From positions 868,001 to 932,000 of the forward strand of contig NZ_JAFNPF010000001.1 of the NCBI RefSeq assembly GCF_026535915.1: a stretch of DNA of 64,000 nucleotides. The letters run 5' to 3'. Each line of letters starts with the position of its first letter. Position 1 is the first letter of the stretch. The stretch is from Snodgrassella sp945267035 (lineage in GTDB: Bacteria; Pseudomonadota; Gammaproteobacteria; Burkholderiales; Neisseriaceae). The notes beneath the pieces are model-generated. The model ran no database searches. It was not told the DNA's origin and saw only the letters and a program-made list of their open reading frames with translations. This document shows, in pieces, positions 8,804 to 18,689 of this stretch. Position numbers and translations under genes: made by a program.

Positions 8804-9948
8804 AGCAGTAACCCCGATGTTTACCGCCGTGTTAGGCTATATGACACGGCGATGATCATTTTTGATAAGTATTATCAATATTTAATTAATGTAAATATAA
8901 GCAATACAATATAACCATGGTTGACGATAAATTAATTTCACAATGGTTGCTTATTATGTTTACTGGGAATCTAAATTGGTAAATAAATAAAATCTCTATT
9001 AATTTTACTGTTTGTTTGATCTATTTTTACTGATATAAAAAATAAATAAGCAAACTTCAAGTTTACCTAATTTATCAATAATTGCCAATTTAGTTTGTTT
9101 TATTAAATACTAGTTATTGGTAGTTTTTATTAACTGCATCCCTAATGAAATAATCTGTCATTTTCCGATGATGGTTTAAATGATGTGTATAAAAAGCAGA
9201 CAAAAGAAGATAATATTTTTGTGATTTTATTAAATTATTGATATATCAATGCTTTAATGATTGTTCAATTTCGGATAAAAATATTTTATTCCAATTGAAT
9301 TTATGTTTATATCATAAATTTCTTATTTATCAATTATCTATCATTCAAATGTAATAAATATTGTCGTGATTTGCTATGTATTTTATTAGCAACACTAATG
9401 CAATTTTTCTCGGAAAAAAACGATATTTTATTGGTTATATTCTATTGGATGTAAGTTTTGACTGATGCCAAGCCTTTCATTCCTGATTATTAATTGTTTT
9501 GTAGCGTGTTGGTTTATTAATTCTATTTATAAGGTTTTGGGCTGATGCGAATTCGGTCGGGCAATATATATCGTTGGTATCCGGCAATAGATAATCTTGG
9601 CTGTTTTAGCTACACGGAAAAAAAATTGTGCATATTGTTGCTATAAGTGGAATCATGGGTGAAGAATAATATAGATGCTTGAGTTACATAAGATTAACTA
9701 GATTGTTCAGTTGTACTCATGGTTTAGTTGCAGCAGGTTTCTAGTGTTTAAGCCGAAATTCTGCTAAATAACTGATAAATGTGGCTTAGATAGCGGTGAA
9801 TATTGATGCTGAAGTCTGTTAGCCAAAAAATGACTATTTGTTAATTTATTTATCCATTAAAATGTACAATCGAAAATTTAAAACTTTAAGTTTAGATGAC
9901 TCTGATTGGTGATTATGATTTTGGGGTAGATGATCTGAACTAAACTTA
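8804..9948. other. 1.1-kb AT-rich gene-free region
   Basis: Between the divergent Lrp and MFS genes. Strikingly AT-rich with stops in all frames at short intervals. I found no tRNA-like element, no repeat longer than a few bases and no convincing coding remnant. It presumably holds the promoters of the two flanking genes; a decayed gene cannot be excluded. Confidence 0.7.
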
Positions 9949-11178
9949 ATGCACATCTCAATTATGAAAAATTCTCTCGTAATTCCAAAAAATCAGCTCA
10001 ACCTTGCTTTAATTATTACCGTGTTTATAACTGGTGCTCTGGCATTTGTACAAGTTTATTCAATCCAATCTATTTTACCTGTATTGATGCAGGAATTTCA
10101 TGCTAGTGCGGCAGCGATTGGTTCTACTGTGGGTGCCACAATCTTTGCCGTGTCGATTATGTCTCCCTTTATGGGAATGATTTCAGATGCATTAGGGCGT
10201 AAAGCATTTATTGTTGGCTCCATCATGTTTATCGCAATACCGACGATGTTGATGTCTGTGGTCAGCGGCATTGAGATGCTGTGGTGGTTGCGGTTTACGC
10301 AGGGGCTGGCGGTACCAGGTATTACGGTTGTGCTATTAGCGTATATTGGAGAAGAGTTTAGCGGCGCAAATCGTGTTCGATTGATGACCTTCTTTGTTTC
10401 TGGAACGGTATTAGGTGGGTTTCTTGGTCGGTTTATTTTGGGATATTTAACTGAGTTGATGAGCTGGCGCCATGGTTTTGTCGTGATGGGGCTGATCAGT
10501 TTGTTAGGAGCAATTTTGGTGTGGTATAACCTGCCCAAATCACAACATTTCAATGCCAAACCGCAAATATCTACCGCCTTAATTACTTTGTGGCATCACT
10601 TGCATAATCGTTATATTCTCGCAGCCTGTGCATTAGGTTTTTGCGTTCTTTTCTCTTTAGTTGGTTGTTTTACTTATATTAATCTGTATCTGGATCAACC
10701 ACCTTATGATTTATCTAGTGCTCAATTAGCAGATATTTTTGCGGTCTATCTGATCGGCATGATTATTACACCGCTTTCAGCACGCTTGATTGTGAGATTT
10801 GGCACTAATTTTACTGTGTTTTTAGCGATGAGTTTGTCGATTGTCGGTATGTTGATGACTTTACTGCATCCGTTATGGCTGATTGTGCTGGCACTTGCAT
10901 TAATGAGCAGTGGTATTTTTATTACTCAGTCTGCAACCATTAGTTACATCTCCTCCAATGTCAGTGAAGGTCGATCTCTTGCATCCGGTTTATATTATAT
11001 GGTTTATTATGCCGGAGGTTTCTGTGGGGCATGGCTTTGTGGGCATGCGTTTGAACATGGTGGCTGGTTTATGACCACCATCGCTTTGGTTGCGGTGCAA
11101 TTATTTGCAGTGATTATTGGTGGTGTTTTATTGAGAAAGCCGGTTGCGTCACCCTGCCAATCATCAATGAAACAATAA
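9949..11178 (+). CDS. MFS transporter, YnfM/AraJ-like
   Basis: Inner-membrane major facilitator of 409 residues with about 12 hydrophobic helices. The MFS loop signature after the second helix is visible as GMISDALGRKAFIVGS, and VSGTVLGGFLGRFILG fits the motif C region of antiporters. The closest family that I can recall is the YnfM/arabinose-efflux-like group of drug and metabolite exporters; the substrate is unknown. Two starts are possible, ATG 9949 and ATG 9964, neither with a good Shine-Dalgarno. The gene is isolated between the two longest gene-free regions of the window and may be acquired. Confidence 0.82.
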   Translation: MHISIMKNSLVIPKNQLNLALIITVFITGALAFVQVYSIQSILPVLMQEFHASAAAIGSTVGATIFAVSIMSPFMGMISDALGRKAFIVGSIMFIAIPTMLMSVVSGIEMLWWLRFTQGLAVPGITVVLLAYIGEEFSGANRVRLMTFFVSGTVLGGFLGRFILGYLTELMSWRHGFVVMGLISLLGAILVWYNLPKSQHFNAKPQISTALITLWHHLHNRYILAACALGFCVLFSLVGCFTYINLYLDQPPYDLSSAQLADIFAVYLIGMIITPLSARLIVRFGTNFTVFLAMSLSIVGMLMTLLHPLWLIVLALALMSSGIFITQSATISYISSNVSEGRSLASGLYYMVYYAGGFCGAWLCGHAFEHGGWFMTTIALVAVQLFAVIIGGVLLRKPVASPCQSSMKQ

Positions 11179-12850
11179 AGATTCTTTAAATGGGTAAACT
11201 GAATAAGTGGTTAAGTCCATGTGATAAAGCTTGCTCAGCTTCAGCACGGATTTGCATGGGAAGGACAGAGCATGAGGCTGATGCTCAAACATGTAAAGAA
11301 TAAGGATATGTATCAACGTAGACAAAGCTAGCCCTCATCCTTTTTATACACCAGAAGCAGCAAACGCAGGAAATCCGTCATTAATCAAAATAATCACTTA
11401 GATAAATGGAAAAATTTTAAAATTTATTAAGCTAAGCCATTGTTTAAAGAAAGAGTTGTCGATAAGTTATTATGTTGATCGTATTTTTTAAACTAGGTCT
11501 CATTGTTCTGAGCAAATCTCATTGAAGAGTTAAATGATGATGGGGATTTAACCCACTAATGATTATTGTAGAATAAAGATTGAATGTATAAATCGATTAA
11601 AAAACAGCTCAGGTAAACCTTTTTATGCTAAAGAATTAAAAAACGCTGAGGTTTAATATCAGAATTTCCTGTCGACAAAGTAGAATGAGTTCAAAATATT
11701 TCTGGTTATGCAACGATAATATTTCACATCAGGCAGATTATCCTTAATCATATTTCAGTTTAGGGGTATTACTTCAATCTTTAATTAATCATCATCAAAA
11801 CAACCTAAAAGTGAAATAAAAGGGTTTTTTTTAGGTTCAAACATGATAACTAAAAACTATGATTATGATAACGTGATTCAAAGCTCTACACAGAGGAAAA
11901 GCAGAAGTTACCGCTAAAGATTAGGCTTTTTTTTCCTGAGACATGAGAAAAGTGCAACTAGTGTATCAAGATAAGACTTATCAAGAAGCACATACACAAA
12001 CATATGGAAATAGGGATTTAAGGCTGATGATGAAAATTTATGTACACAGGATCAGTGCTTTTTGCACTAAACAGGCTATGCCAGCATAGCTGGAGGAATG
12101 ATCAGAAGAATATCAAAAGATGGATACCCTAGATTTATGAAAACTTACTTATACTTTAAAGTAAAAAGAGAGAAATAGGTTTATCTTATCTATGACATTA
12201 ATTATATCCACGAATATAAGCAATTATTGATGTTGCTGAACAGATAAATAGGTTAAGCAAAAATAATTGAATCAAATTGAAGGTTCTTGGATAACACATG
12301 AGGACTAGTTAAGAATATATCTTTGGCTAAACACGGCCAGAATTATTTGGGTATTTTAGATAGGCCTATTGCCACGAAAACATTAGAAAATGAATTTGCA
12401 ATTTTTGCTGTAAAAAAAATTTGGTACAGGTTGATTTTATTTTGGGTCTGAGAGAAAACAAATTGAATATGTAAATAGGTTATATTGTGGCGGTTAAGAG
12501 TGACTAAGTAGGATAATTATCATTTATTTATTCTTTGAGATTGATTGTTGATGAATTTTATATTGAAGCAATTTGAGGAGAAAACGGTCTATTAGCTATA
12601 AAGATTTTATAAAGACAATAATATGTTGGAAAGCAAGGACACCATATAGGGCTAAAAATTCTTCAAGAAACTATTCATACCAAGGTAGATTTGATTATAT
12701 ACCAATAAAAATCCAGATGATTTTGATGTTCACATTGGGATGTGCAGTGTGGAAGGTGCTAGCAATGAATCATCGTTATTGGTTCTTTTATACGTGATCT
12801 GGGTCAATGTCGGAATGGTTTATCAATATCAGTGCTTGAACGTAGTGTGT
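11179..12850. other. 1.7-kb gene-free region with possible coding debris
   Basis: No full gene is present. On the minus strand at 11186-11284 a frame encodes about 32 residues ending in MQIRAEAEQALSHGLNHLF and a few more residues, which looks protein-like. On the plus strand, around 12305-12450, another short frame includes NYLGILDRPIATKTLENEFA. Both are closed by stops and unrecognised. An open frame at 12573-12797 has low-complexity, unconvincing sequence. The stretch looks like decayed DNA. Confidence 0.5.
11186..11284 (-). pseudogene. Possible 3' gene fragment, unidentified
   Basis: About 32 sense codons with a protein-like composition on the minus strand (RAEAEQALSHGLNHLF), ended by TAA at 11188-11186 and closed upstream by a TGA. 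No ribosome binding site is obvious. It may be the tail of a decayed gene; the family is not recognised and chance is a real alternative. Confidence 0.22.
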
Positions 12851-12882
12851 TTTAGATTGTTGAAATATTGTTCAATCTAAAA

Positions 12883-12930
12883 AACCGTTTTGCGGATATC
12901 CAGATTATGATTGGATAATGCAAAACGGTT
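12883..12930 (-). terminator. Terminator of glnA
   Basis: AACCGTTTTGC (12883-12893) pairs with GCAAAACGGTT (12920-12930). Inside, TATCCA (12897-12902) pairs with TGGATA (12912-12917). On the minus strand the stem is followed by a T tract, a good rho-independent terminator 16 bp after the glnA stop. Confidence 0.85.
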
Positions 12931-12946
12931 GGAGAAATTTAGCAGA

Positions 12947-14365
12947 TTACAAGCTATAGTACATTTCAAATTCAAGTGGATGTGGTGCCATGCGCATACG
13001 TTTTACATCTTCGCTCTTAAATTCAATATAGCTATTGATCCAGTCCTGACTGAATACGCCACCACGGGTGAGAAATTCATGGTCAGCTTTCAATGCTTCT
13101 AAAGCTTCTTCTAGTGATGCACAAACAGTGGGTACCAGTGCGTCTTCTTCTGGTGGTAAATCATACAGATTTTTATCAGATGGATCACCTGGATGGATTT
13201 TATTTTGGATGCCATCCAGACCGGCCATTAATAGGGCAGTGAAGGCCAAATATGGGTTGGCTGTTGGATCTGGAAAACGCGCTTCGATACGACGTGCTTT
13301 TGAACTGGCCACATAAGGAATGCGAATGGAAGCAGAACGATTTTTAGCAGAGTAGGCTAATTTGGTTGGAGCTTCGAAATGCGGTACCAGACGTTTGTAT
13401 GAATTGGTAGAAGGATTGGTTAATGCATTCAGTGCTTTAGCATGTTTGATGATACCACCAATATAATACAAAGCCAGATCAGACAAGCCTGCATAGCCAT
13501 CTCCGGCAAACAGGTTTTGCCCATCTTTCCAGATTGATTGATGAACGTGCATCCCTGATCCATTATCGCCCATGATGGGTTTTGGCATGAAGGTAGCTGT
13601 TTTACCAAAGTTATGAGCCACGTTTTGAATCACGTATTTCATATCTTGTGTCCAGTCGGCACGGCGAACTAAGGTATTAAAGCGAGTACCAATTTCCATC
13701 TGCCCTGCTGTGGCTACTTCATGGTGATGCACTTCTACAGGTATGCCAATGGCTTCTAGAGTCAGGGTGCAGGCGGAACGGAGATCTTGTCCAGAATCAA
13801 CTGGGGCAACAGGGAAATAACCGCCCTTAACACCAGGACGATGACCGGTATTTTGACCATCATAAGACTCACCGCTAGACCATGCGGCTTCTTCGGAATG
13901 AATTTTATAACGGGTACCGCTCATGTCGGTTTGCCATTCTACGCCATCAAAGACAAAAAATTCGGGTTCGGGACCGAAGAAGGCGGTATCACCAATGCCA
14001 GTGGATTTGAGGTAAGCTTCGGCACGTTTGGCAATTGAGCGTGGGTCACGATCATAACCTTGTCCATTGGCCGGATCGATGACGTCGCAAGTTAATACCA
14101 GGGTGGCGTCATCATAAAAGGGATCTAAAAAGGCGGTGCTTGCATCTGGTTTAAGAGTCATATCAGATGCCTGAATGCCTTTCCAGCCACCGATAGAGGA
14201 ACCGTCAAATGCTTGTCCGTTTTCAAACCATTCTTCAGGATCATCCAGTACCATTCTGACAGGTACTGATACGTGTTGTTGTTTACCTTTAGTATCGGTG
14301 AAACGTAAGTCAACGAATTTGACATCATTTTGTTCAATTAAGGTGATTACATCTTTAATAGACAT
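12947..14365 (-). CDS. glnA: Glutamine synthetase type I
   Basis: Cytosolic dodecameric enzyme that makes glutamine from glutamate, ammonia and ATP. The 472 residues fit the type I-beta length. Visible motifs are the beta-Grasp signature FDGSSIGGW, the ATP-binding region KPIMGDNGSGMHVHQSIW, NPSTNSYKRLVPHFEAP, and NLYDLPPEE, which contains the tyrosine adenylylated by GlnE in related enzymes. A longer frame starts at 14404, but the ATG at 14365 is preceded by GGGAG at good spacing and matches the family N terminus MSIKDV. It is a single gene with its own terminator; regulation by adenylylation is inferred from the tyrosine motif. Confidence 0.97.
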   Translation of the reverse strand: MSIKDVITLIEQNDVKFVDLRFTDTKGKQQHVSVPVRMVLDDPEEWFENGQAFDGSSIGGWKGIQASDMTLKPDASTAFLDPFYDDATLVLTCDVIDPANGQGYDRDPRSIAKRAEAYLKSTGIGDTAFFGPEPEFFVFDGVEWQTDMSGTRYKIHSEEAAWSSGESYDGQNTGHRPGVKGGYFPVAPVDSGQDLRSACTLTLEAIGIPVEVHHHEVATAGQMEIGTRFNTLVRRADWTQDMKYVIQNVAHNFGKTATFMPKPIMGDNGSGMHVHQSIWKDGQNLFAGDGYAGLSDLALYYIGGIIKHAKALNALTNPSTNSYKRLVPHFEAPTKLAYSAKNRSASIRIPYVASSKARRIEARFPDPTANPYLAFTALLMAGLDGIQNKIHPGDPSDKNLYDLPPEEDALVPTVCASLEEALEALKADHEFLTRGGVFSQDWINSYIEFKSEDVKRMRMAPHPLEFEMYYSL

Positions 14366-14723
14366 CTTGTGACTCCCATTTGAAATGTTGAGTATTAAGT
14401 ACACTCAGAAACTGAGTCCGATTCTGCCACAGTTGTATTGAAAAAATCATGCACAGATGTAATAAAAGGCGTTTCTAGATTTTGATTAATATTTATCCCT
14501 TTAAAAACAAAAATTTAAATGCTTGGAAAAGTTTTTATATCTGATTTTCTGAACTAATAAAGTTAAATTAACCTTAGTTTGATGCATTTACTGATATGAT
14601 TCTAATCGTCATATTATGGTTGAAGATTCATTAAAATGGTTTTTATTGCCTATTCAATAAGATAAATATGTCGCTAAGACTGTGTAGGAAAATGATGTTT
14701 ATATTTCGAGTAAAAGATTAAGC
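14366..14723. other. Divergent intergenic region glnA / YafY-type regulator
   Basis: 358 bp of AT-rich DNA that must carry the promoters of both divergent genes. The glnA Shine-Dalgarno lies at its left edge. I could not identify a convincing sigma-54 or sigma-70 site by eye. Confidence 0.6.
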
Positions 14724-15416
14724 ATGACTAAAACACAACGTTTATTGGCGTTATTACAGTTATTGCGCTGTTATCGCTATCCGGTGACGGCTGCTGTTCT
14801 GGCGGAAAAATTGGGGATCAGTATTCGTACAGTGTATCGGGATATTGCCAGTTTGCAGCAGCAGGGTATGGATATTGAAGGTAGTGCTGGTCTTGGCTAC
14901 CAGCTTAGATCTGATCATCTTTTACCACCATTATTATTTAATCAACACGAGCTTGATGCGTTGTTGCTTGGTCTTAATTGGGTGAGAAGCCTTTCTGATG
15001 CTAATTTGAATGATGCAGCACAAAATGCATTGGTTAAAATTCAGGCAGTTTTACCAGCAGATTTGGCGCATACATTAAAGTATCAGTCTTTGTTAATTGG
15101 CTCAAATCAACTTCAATTTTCTGAATATTTTTCTTTGATTCGTCAGGCTATTAATAATCGTCATAAGATGGTTATTCAGTATTTGGATCAAAAAGCTTGC
15201 TTGACTGAACGCATTATTTGGCCGGTAGTTTGCGGTATTTTTGATTCGGTTCAATTAGTGGGCGCTTATTGTGAAATGCGAGAAGGCTTCAGAAATTTTC
15301 GTTTAGATAGAATACAGGATGTCAATATTTTAGATGAACATTATCCTAAAAGCCGGATTCAGTTATTAAATGAATGGCGCGCGCATGAAAATCTTCCATT
15401 ACCTGTAAGCTACTGA
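14724..15416 (+). CDS. YafY-type transcriptional regulator (HTH and WYL domains)
   Basis: DNA-binding protein of 230 residues. The N-terminal HTH_11 domain is clear (LLALLQLLRCYRYPVTAAVL, then SIRTVYRDIASLQQQGMDI). The C-terminal WYL domain (about residues 130-205) binds an unknown ligand in this family; KMVIQYLDQKACLTERIIWP and FRNFRLDRIQD are typical. It lies about 95 bp before the VOC gene on the same strand and may regulate it; that link is inference from proximity. No strong Shine-Dalgarno is seen. Confidence 0.88.
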   Translation: MTKTQRLLALLQLLRCYRYPVTAAVLAEKLGISIRTVYRDIASLQQQGMDIEGSAGLGYQLRSDHLLPPLLFNQHELDALLLGLNWVRSLSDANLNDAAQNALVKIQAVLPADLAHTLKYQSLLIGSNQLQFSEYFSLIRQAINNRHKMVIQYLDQKACLTERIIWPVVCGIFDSVQLVGAYCEMREGFRNFRLDRIQDVNILDEHYPKSRIQLLNEWRAHENLPLPVSY

Positions 15417-15510
15417 CACATTCTGACATACATTATTTTTAATATGGCCTTCAGAACAAGTGTTACTGTTCCTGAACATCATTTTTGATTGATAAGCCAG
15501 AGGATTTTGT

Positions 15511-15900
15511 ATGATTAATTCAGATTTTTCCATGACCATTCTTTATGTAAACAACGTTCCCCAAAGTGCACAATTTTATCAACAGATTTTAAATGCTGCT
15601 CCGGTTGAGCTTTCACCTACATTTTGTTTGTTTGTATTGGAAAATGGACTTAAGTTAGGCTTGTGGTCTAAACATACGGTTGAACCAGCATTGCCTCAAC
15701 TTGATTTAGTTTCAAGCTCAGAAGTTTTGTTTGCGGTTTCTGATAAAGGAATGGTTGATGATTTATATGAGCGTTGGGGCATGAAGCTTAATGTGACGAT
15801 CGCACATAAGCCACAGCAGCTGGATTTTGGTTATGCTTTCGTGGGGTTGGATATTGACGGGCATCGCCTAAGAGTGTGTCATCTGGAGGGTGATGAGTGA
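15511..15900 (+). CDS. VOC-family (glyoxalase/dioxygenase fold) protein
   Basis: Small cytosolic protein of 129 residues with the vicinal oxygen chelate beta-alpha-beta-beta-beta layout. MTILYVNNVPQSAQFYQQIL opens the first module and FVGLDIDGHRLRVCHLE closes the second. Such small members include drug-binding (phenazine- or bleomycin-type) resistance proteins and isomerases; the substrate cannot be told. AGAGGA precedes the ATG. Its TGA overlaps the GTG start of the next gene, so the two are translationally coupled. Confidence 0.82.
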   Translation: MINSDFSMTILYVNNVPQSAQFYQQILNAAPVELSPTFCLFVLENGLKLGLWSKHTVEPALPQLDLVSSSEVLFAVSDKGMVDDLYERWGMKLNVTIAHKPQQLDFGYAFVGLDIDGHRLRVCHLEGDE

Positions 15901-16367
15901 AGCATTGGTTGGCCATTGCTTCAGCAGACCATGTTAGGCGTGGTCTGCAAGGCGGTTTTATGCAAGTATGTCATGGTAAATTGGCACCTTTAAGACGCAT
16001 CAAGCCGGAAGATGGAGTGGTATATTATTCTCCAACGCAAATATATGGGGTGAAAGATGATTTTAAAAGTTTCACCGCTATTGGCTATGTTGCTCAAGGT
16101 GAACCTTATCAGGTTGATATGGGAAATAATTTTTTGCCATTTCGACGAGATGTACACTGGCATGGTGACAAGCAGATTTCAATCCGTCCACTCTTAAAGC
16201 AATTGGAATTGACTCAGTCAAAAAACTGGGGCTATGCCCTGCGTTTTGGTTTAATTAATTTGAGTGCTGAGGATTTTTCATTGTTATTAGCATTGATGAC
16301 CCATCATGATGAATCTATTGCAAAGCTGAGCTGTGCTGAAGATTTTACTTTAACTGCTCAGAATTAA
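15897..16367 (+). CDS. EVE domain protein
   Basis: Cytosolic protein of 156 residues resembling the EVE/PUA-like fold family, which binds modified bases in RNA or DNA. WLAIASADHVRRGLQGGFMQ at the N terminus, GVVYYSPTQIYG and FTAIGYVAQGEPYQV are the EVE-type segments. The start is the GTG at 15897, overlapping the stop of the VOC gene as GTGA and preceded by GGAGGG at six bases. The tight coupling suggests that the pair act together or are simply co-expressed; the function is unknown. A hairpin at 16412-16464 follows. Confidence 0.82.
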   Translation: MKHWLAIASADHVRRGLQGGFMQVCHGKLAPLRRIKPEDGVVYYSPTQIYGVKDDFKSFTAIGYVAQGEPYQVDMGNNFLPFRRDVHWHGDKQISIRPLLKQLELTQSKNWGYALRFGLINLSAEDFSLLLALMTHHDESIAKLSCAEDFTLTAQN

Positions 16368-16411
16368 GTTTTGCTGTTTTAGAGGGTTTTTCTAAAATCA
16401 GCTAATATTTG

Positions 16412-16464
16412 ATGGCAGAATAGGTTAACCGATTTTAAGTGAATTGGTTGACTTATTCTGCCAT
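16412..16464. terminator. Long hairpin after the EVE gene
   Basis: ATGGCAGAATA (16412-16422) pairs with TATTCTGCCAT (16454-16464), extended inward by GGTTAACC against GGTTGACT with wobble pairs, total about 19 bp, loop 15 nt. The T tail is poor, so termination is likely but not certain. Confidence 0.55.
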
Positions 16465-16533
16465 ATTGCTTAAAAAAGGGTTAAATCATAAGCTAACCCA
16501 TAGCACTAAAAAGTATTATTTAAGGGAAAATGC

Positions 16534-17694
16534 ATGTCTGACAATCATCAACGATTAGTCTCATTGGATGTATTGCGAGGAATGACCATTGCAGGAATGA
16601 TTTTAGTGAATAATCCCGGGTCGCCAAATGCTATTTATCCTTTACTTAGGCATGCTAAATGGAACGGGCTGACTTTTGCCGATCTCATCTTTCCTTTATT
16701 TATGTTTATTATGGGAGTTTCAACTTATATTTCCTTCAATAAATTAGAATTTAAGCTTAATAAGATTCTGCTAATTAAAATTTTGAAAAGAACGCTGATC
16801 ATTTTTGCTATTGGATTATTGATTGCTTGGTTTTCGGGTTTTCTTGCTTTGTATAAGTATTTTAATTGGCTGCCGTTTCATGAGCGGATGGTTGAATCTT
16901 TGTCTAGCATAGATCAAATCCGAATTATGGGCATTTTACAACGTTTAGCGATCTGTTATTTGTTTTCTTCTCTTATTATTTTATGTTTTGATAGAAAATA
17001 TTTGCCTGTTCTGATCGTTCAAATATTACTGTTTTATTTCTTCATTTTATATTTGGGCAACGGGTTTGAGCAAAAAAATAACAACATTATTGCTAAAGTC
17101 GATAGAATGATTTTGGGTGAAGAGCGTATGTATCTGGATAATGGTATTTATTTTGAACCGGAAGGGGTATTAAGTACTTTTCCGGCCATTGCTCAAGTCC
17201 TTATTGGCTTTTGTATAGCCAAACAAATATTTACGACTAATGTCAATGTCGACAAAATAAAAATCTTGATCAAATACGGGATAATTTTTTCAATAATAGG
17301 GTTTATTTTGAGTTTTATCTGCCCAATTAATAAAAAAATCTGGTCACCGTCATTTGTATTGGTGACTTGTGCTATAGGTTGTGTCTTATTTGCCTTATTA
17401 ATTTGGTTGATTGATATCAAAAAATACAAAAACGCCGTTCATTGTTTTATCCCCTTTGGCATGAATTCTTTATTTATTTTTGTTATCGCCGGTATAATTT
17501 CGATTATAACGCGTAGAATGACGCTGGTTTATCATTCTGATTCATTGAGTTTGCGACAATTTCTGTATTCAAAAGTTTTAGCGCAATATTTTGGAAACTA
17601 TACCAGTTCTTTTATTTATGCCTTATTCATTGTCGTGATTTGTTGGTTGATTGTTTTTGTTTTATATAAAAAGCAATTTTTTATAACAATTTAA
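16534..17694 (+). CDS. Membrane acyltransferase, COG4299/DUF5009 (HGSNAT-like)
   Basis: Inner-membrane protein of 386 residues with about ten hydrophobic helices. The N-terminal signature RLVSLDVLRGMTIAGMILVN and TFADLIFPLFMFIMGVS define the family related to heparan-alpha-glucosaminide N-acetyltransferase, called NagX in some bacteria. Members are thought to transfer an acetyl group across the membrane to a sugar amine; the substrate is not known here. AAGGGA precedes the ATG. The sequence is more AT-rich than its neighbours, with many Ile, Lys and Phe, which may reflect relaxed or foreign composition. Confidence 0.83.
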   Translation: MSDNHQRLVSLDVLRGMTIAGMILVNNPGSPNAIYPLLRHAKWNGLTFADLIFPLFMFIMGVSTYISFNKLEFKLNKILLIKILKRTLIIFAIGLLIAWFSGFLALYKYFNWLPFHERMVESLSSIDQIRIMGILQRLAICYLFSSLIILCFDRKYLPVLIVQILLFYFFILYLGNGFEQKNNNIIAKVDRMILGEERMYLDNGIYFEPEGVLSTFPAIAQVLIGFCIAKQIFTTNVNVDKIKILIKYGIIFSIIGFILSFICPINKKIWSPSFVLVTCAIGCVLFALLIWLIDIKKYKNAVHCFIPFGMNSLFIFVIAGIISIITRRMTLVYHSDSLSLRQFLYSKVLAQYFGNYTSSFIYALFIVVICWLIVFVLYKKQFFITI

Positions 17695-17721
17695 AAATAT
17701 AAGATATCAATGTAATTAAAT

Positions 17722-17740
17722 TCGGGTTACCCGATATTTT
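17722..17740 (+). terminator. Terminator after the acyltransferase gene
   Basis: TCGGG (17722-17726) pairs with CCCGA (17730-17734), loop 3 nt, followed by TATTTTT. An outer pair ATGTAATTAA (17710-17719) and TTAATTACAT (17746-17755) also exists. Confidence 0.65.
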
Positions 17741-17885
17741 TAACCTTAATTACATCTTAATGTATTAGCAGTAAGTTGAATTGAAAAAAATATTGGTGGT
17801 TTTTTGTTGTGCAGCGGATAGTAGAGTTTTTTTTGTGCCAGCAATTAACCAGCTATTTTGGTAAATACTTAAGGAAGCGATAACA

Positions 17886-18689
17886 TTGTTTGCTGTATTT
17901 GGTAATCCTGTGGCTCATAGTTGGTCACCCCAGATTCATCAGTGTTTTGCCAGTCAGGAAGGTCGGCAGTTGGTGTATGAACGTCGACTTGTGCCGATTG
18001 ACAGCTTTGCTGATAAGGTTCAGGAATTTTTTCGCTCTGGTGGCGTCGGTGCTAATGTGACGGTTCCGTTTAAAACTGAAGCCTTTCAGTTGGCTGATGA
18101 GGTCAGTGAGCGGGCGCAAGCTGCGCAGGCAGCCAATACTCTATTCATGCGTAATGGTCGTCTTTATGCAGATAATACTGACGGCGTCGGTCTCGTTCGG
18201 GCAATAGAGCAGGTTGCAAACTATGGTTTATGCGATAAACGCATTTTGTTATTGGGAGCAGGAGGGGCTGCGCAAGGGGTGATTCAACCTTTGTTAAATC
18301 AGCGCCCTGCGAGCATAAGCATAGCAAATCGCACGGTTACTAAGGCTGAAAAATTGGCGGCAAAATTTGCTACTAGCTGGTTGCCCGTTAATGAAATTAA
18401 ACCTGATTATGATGTCATTATTAATGCAACATCTGGTAGTTTGCAGGGTGAGATGATGCCGATTGATTTAGCTGTGTTGGCTAGAGCTGAGTTGGTTTAT
18501 GACATGATGTATGGCAGTGAACCAACTTTGTTTTTGCAACAGGCACAACAAGCGGGATGTCGCCAGACGGTAGATGGATTGGGTATGTTGGTTGCGCAGG
18601 CTGCGGAATCTTATTATTTATGGCATGGTTTCCGGCCGGATATCAACGACGTGGTGCTCGCTCTGCGCCAGCAGATGGATCAGCCATGA
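17886..18689 (+). CDS. aroE: Shikimate dehydrogenase
   Basis: Reduces 3-dehydroshikimate to shikimate with NADPH in the pathway to aromatic amino acids. The N-terminal substrate site FGNPVAHSWSPQIHQ, the catalytic region GANVTVPFKTEA with the key lysine, NTDGVGLVRA and the glycine-rich LLLGAGGAAQGV for NADP are all present. The 267 residues are normal for AroE. The start is TTG at 17886, preceded by AAGGAAG; no ATG is available at the right place. Its TGA overlaps the ATG of mtgA as ATGA, so the two are coupled. Confidence 0.95.
   Translation: MFAVFGNPVAHSWSPQIHQCFASQEGRQLVYERRLVPIDSFADKVQEFFRSGGVGANVTVPFKTEAFQLADEVSERAQAAQAANTLFMRNGRLYADNTDGVGLVRAIEQVANYGLCDKRILLLGAGGAAQGVIQPLLNQRPASISIANRTVTKAEKLAAKFATSWLPVNEIKPDYDVIINATSGSLQGEMMPIDLAVLARAELVYDMMYGSEPTLFLQQAQQAGCRQTVDGLGMLVAQAAESYYLWHGFRPDINDVVLALRQQMDQP

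Noticed and set aside
10098..10559. Minus-strand ORF of 153 residues inside the MFS gene
   Set aside because: Antisense shadow; the plus-strand MFS protein is clear.
12573..12797. Plus-strand ORF of 74 residues
   Set aside because: Composition is unlike a real protein, there is no ribosome binding site, and it lies in the decayed 11.2-12.9 kb region.
16412..16464. Riboswitch-like element before the acyltransferase gene
   Set aside because: It is a plain long hairpin near the end of the EVE gene; no riboswitch consensus is visible.
18557..18685. Upstream extension of mtgA into aroE
   Set aside because: The 43 extra residues lack MtgA features and overlap aroE in another frame; the ATGA start is canonical.
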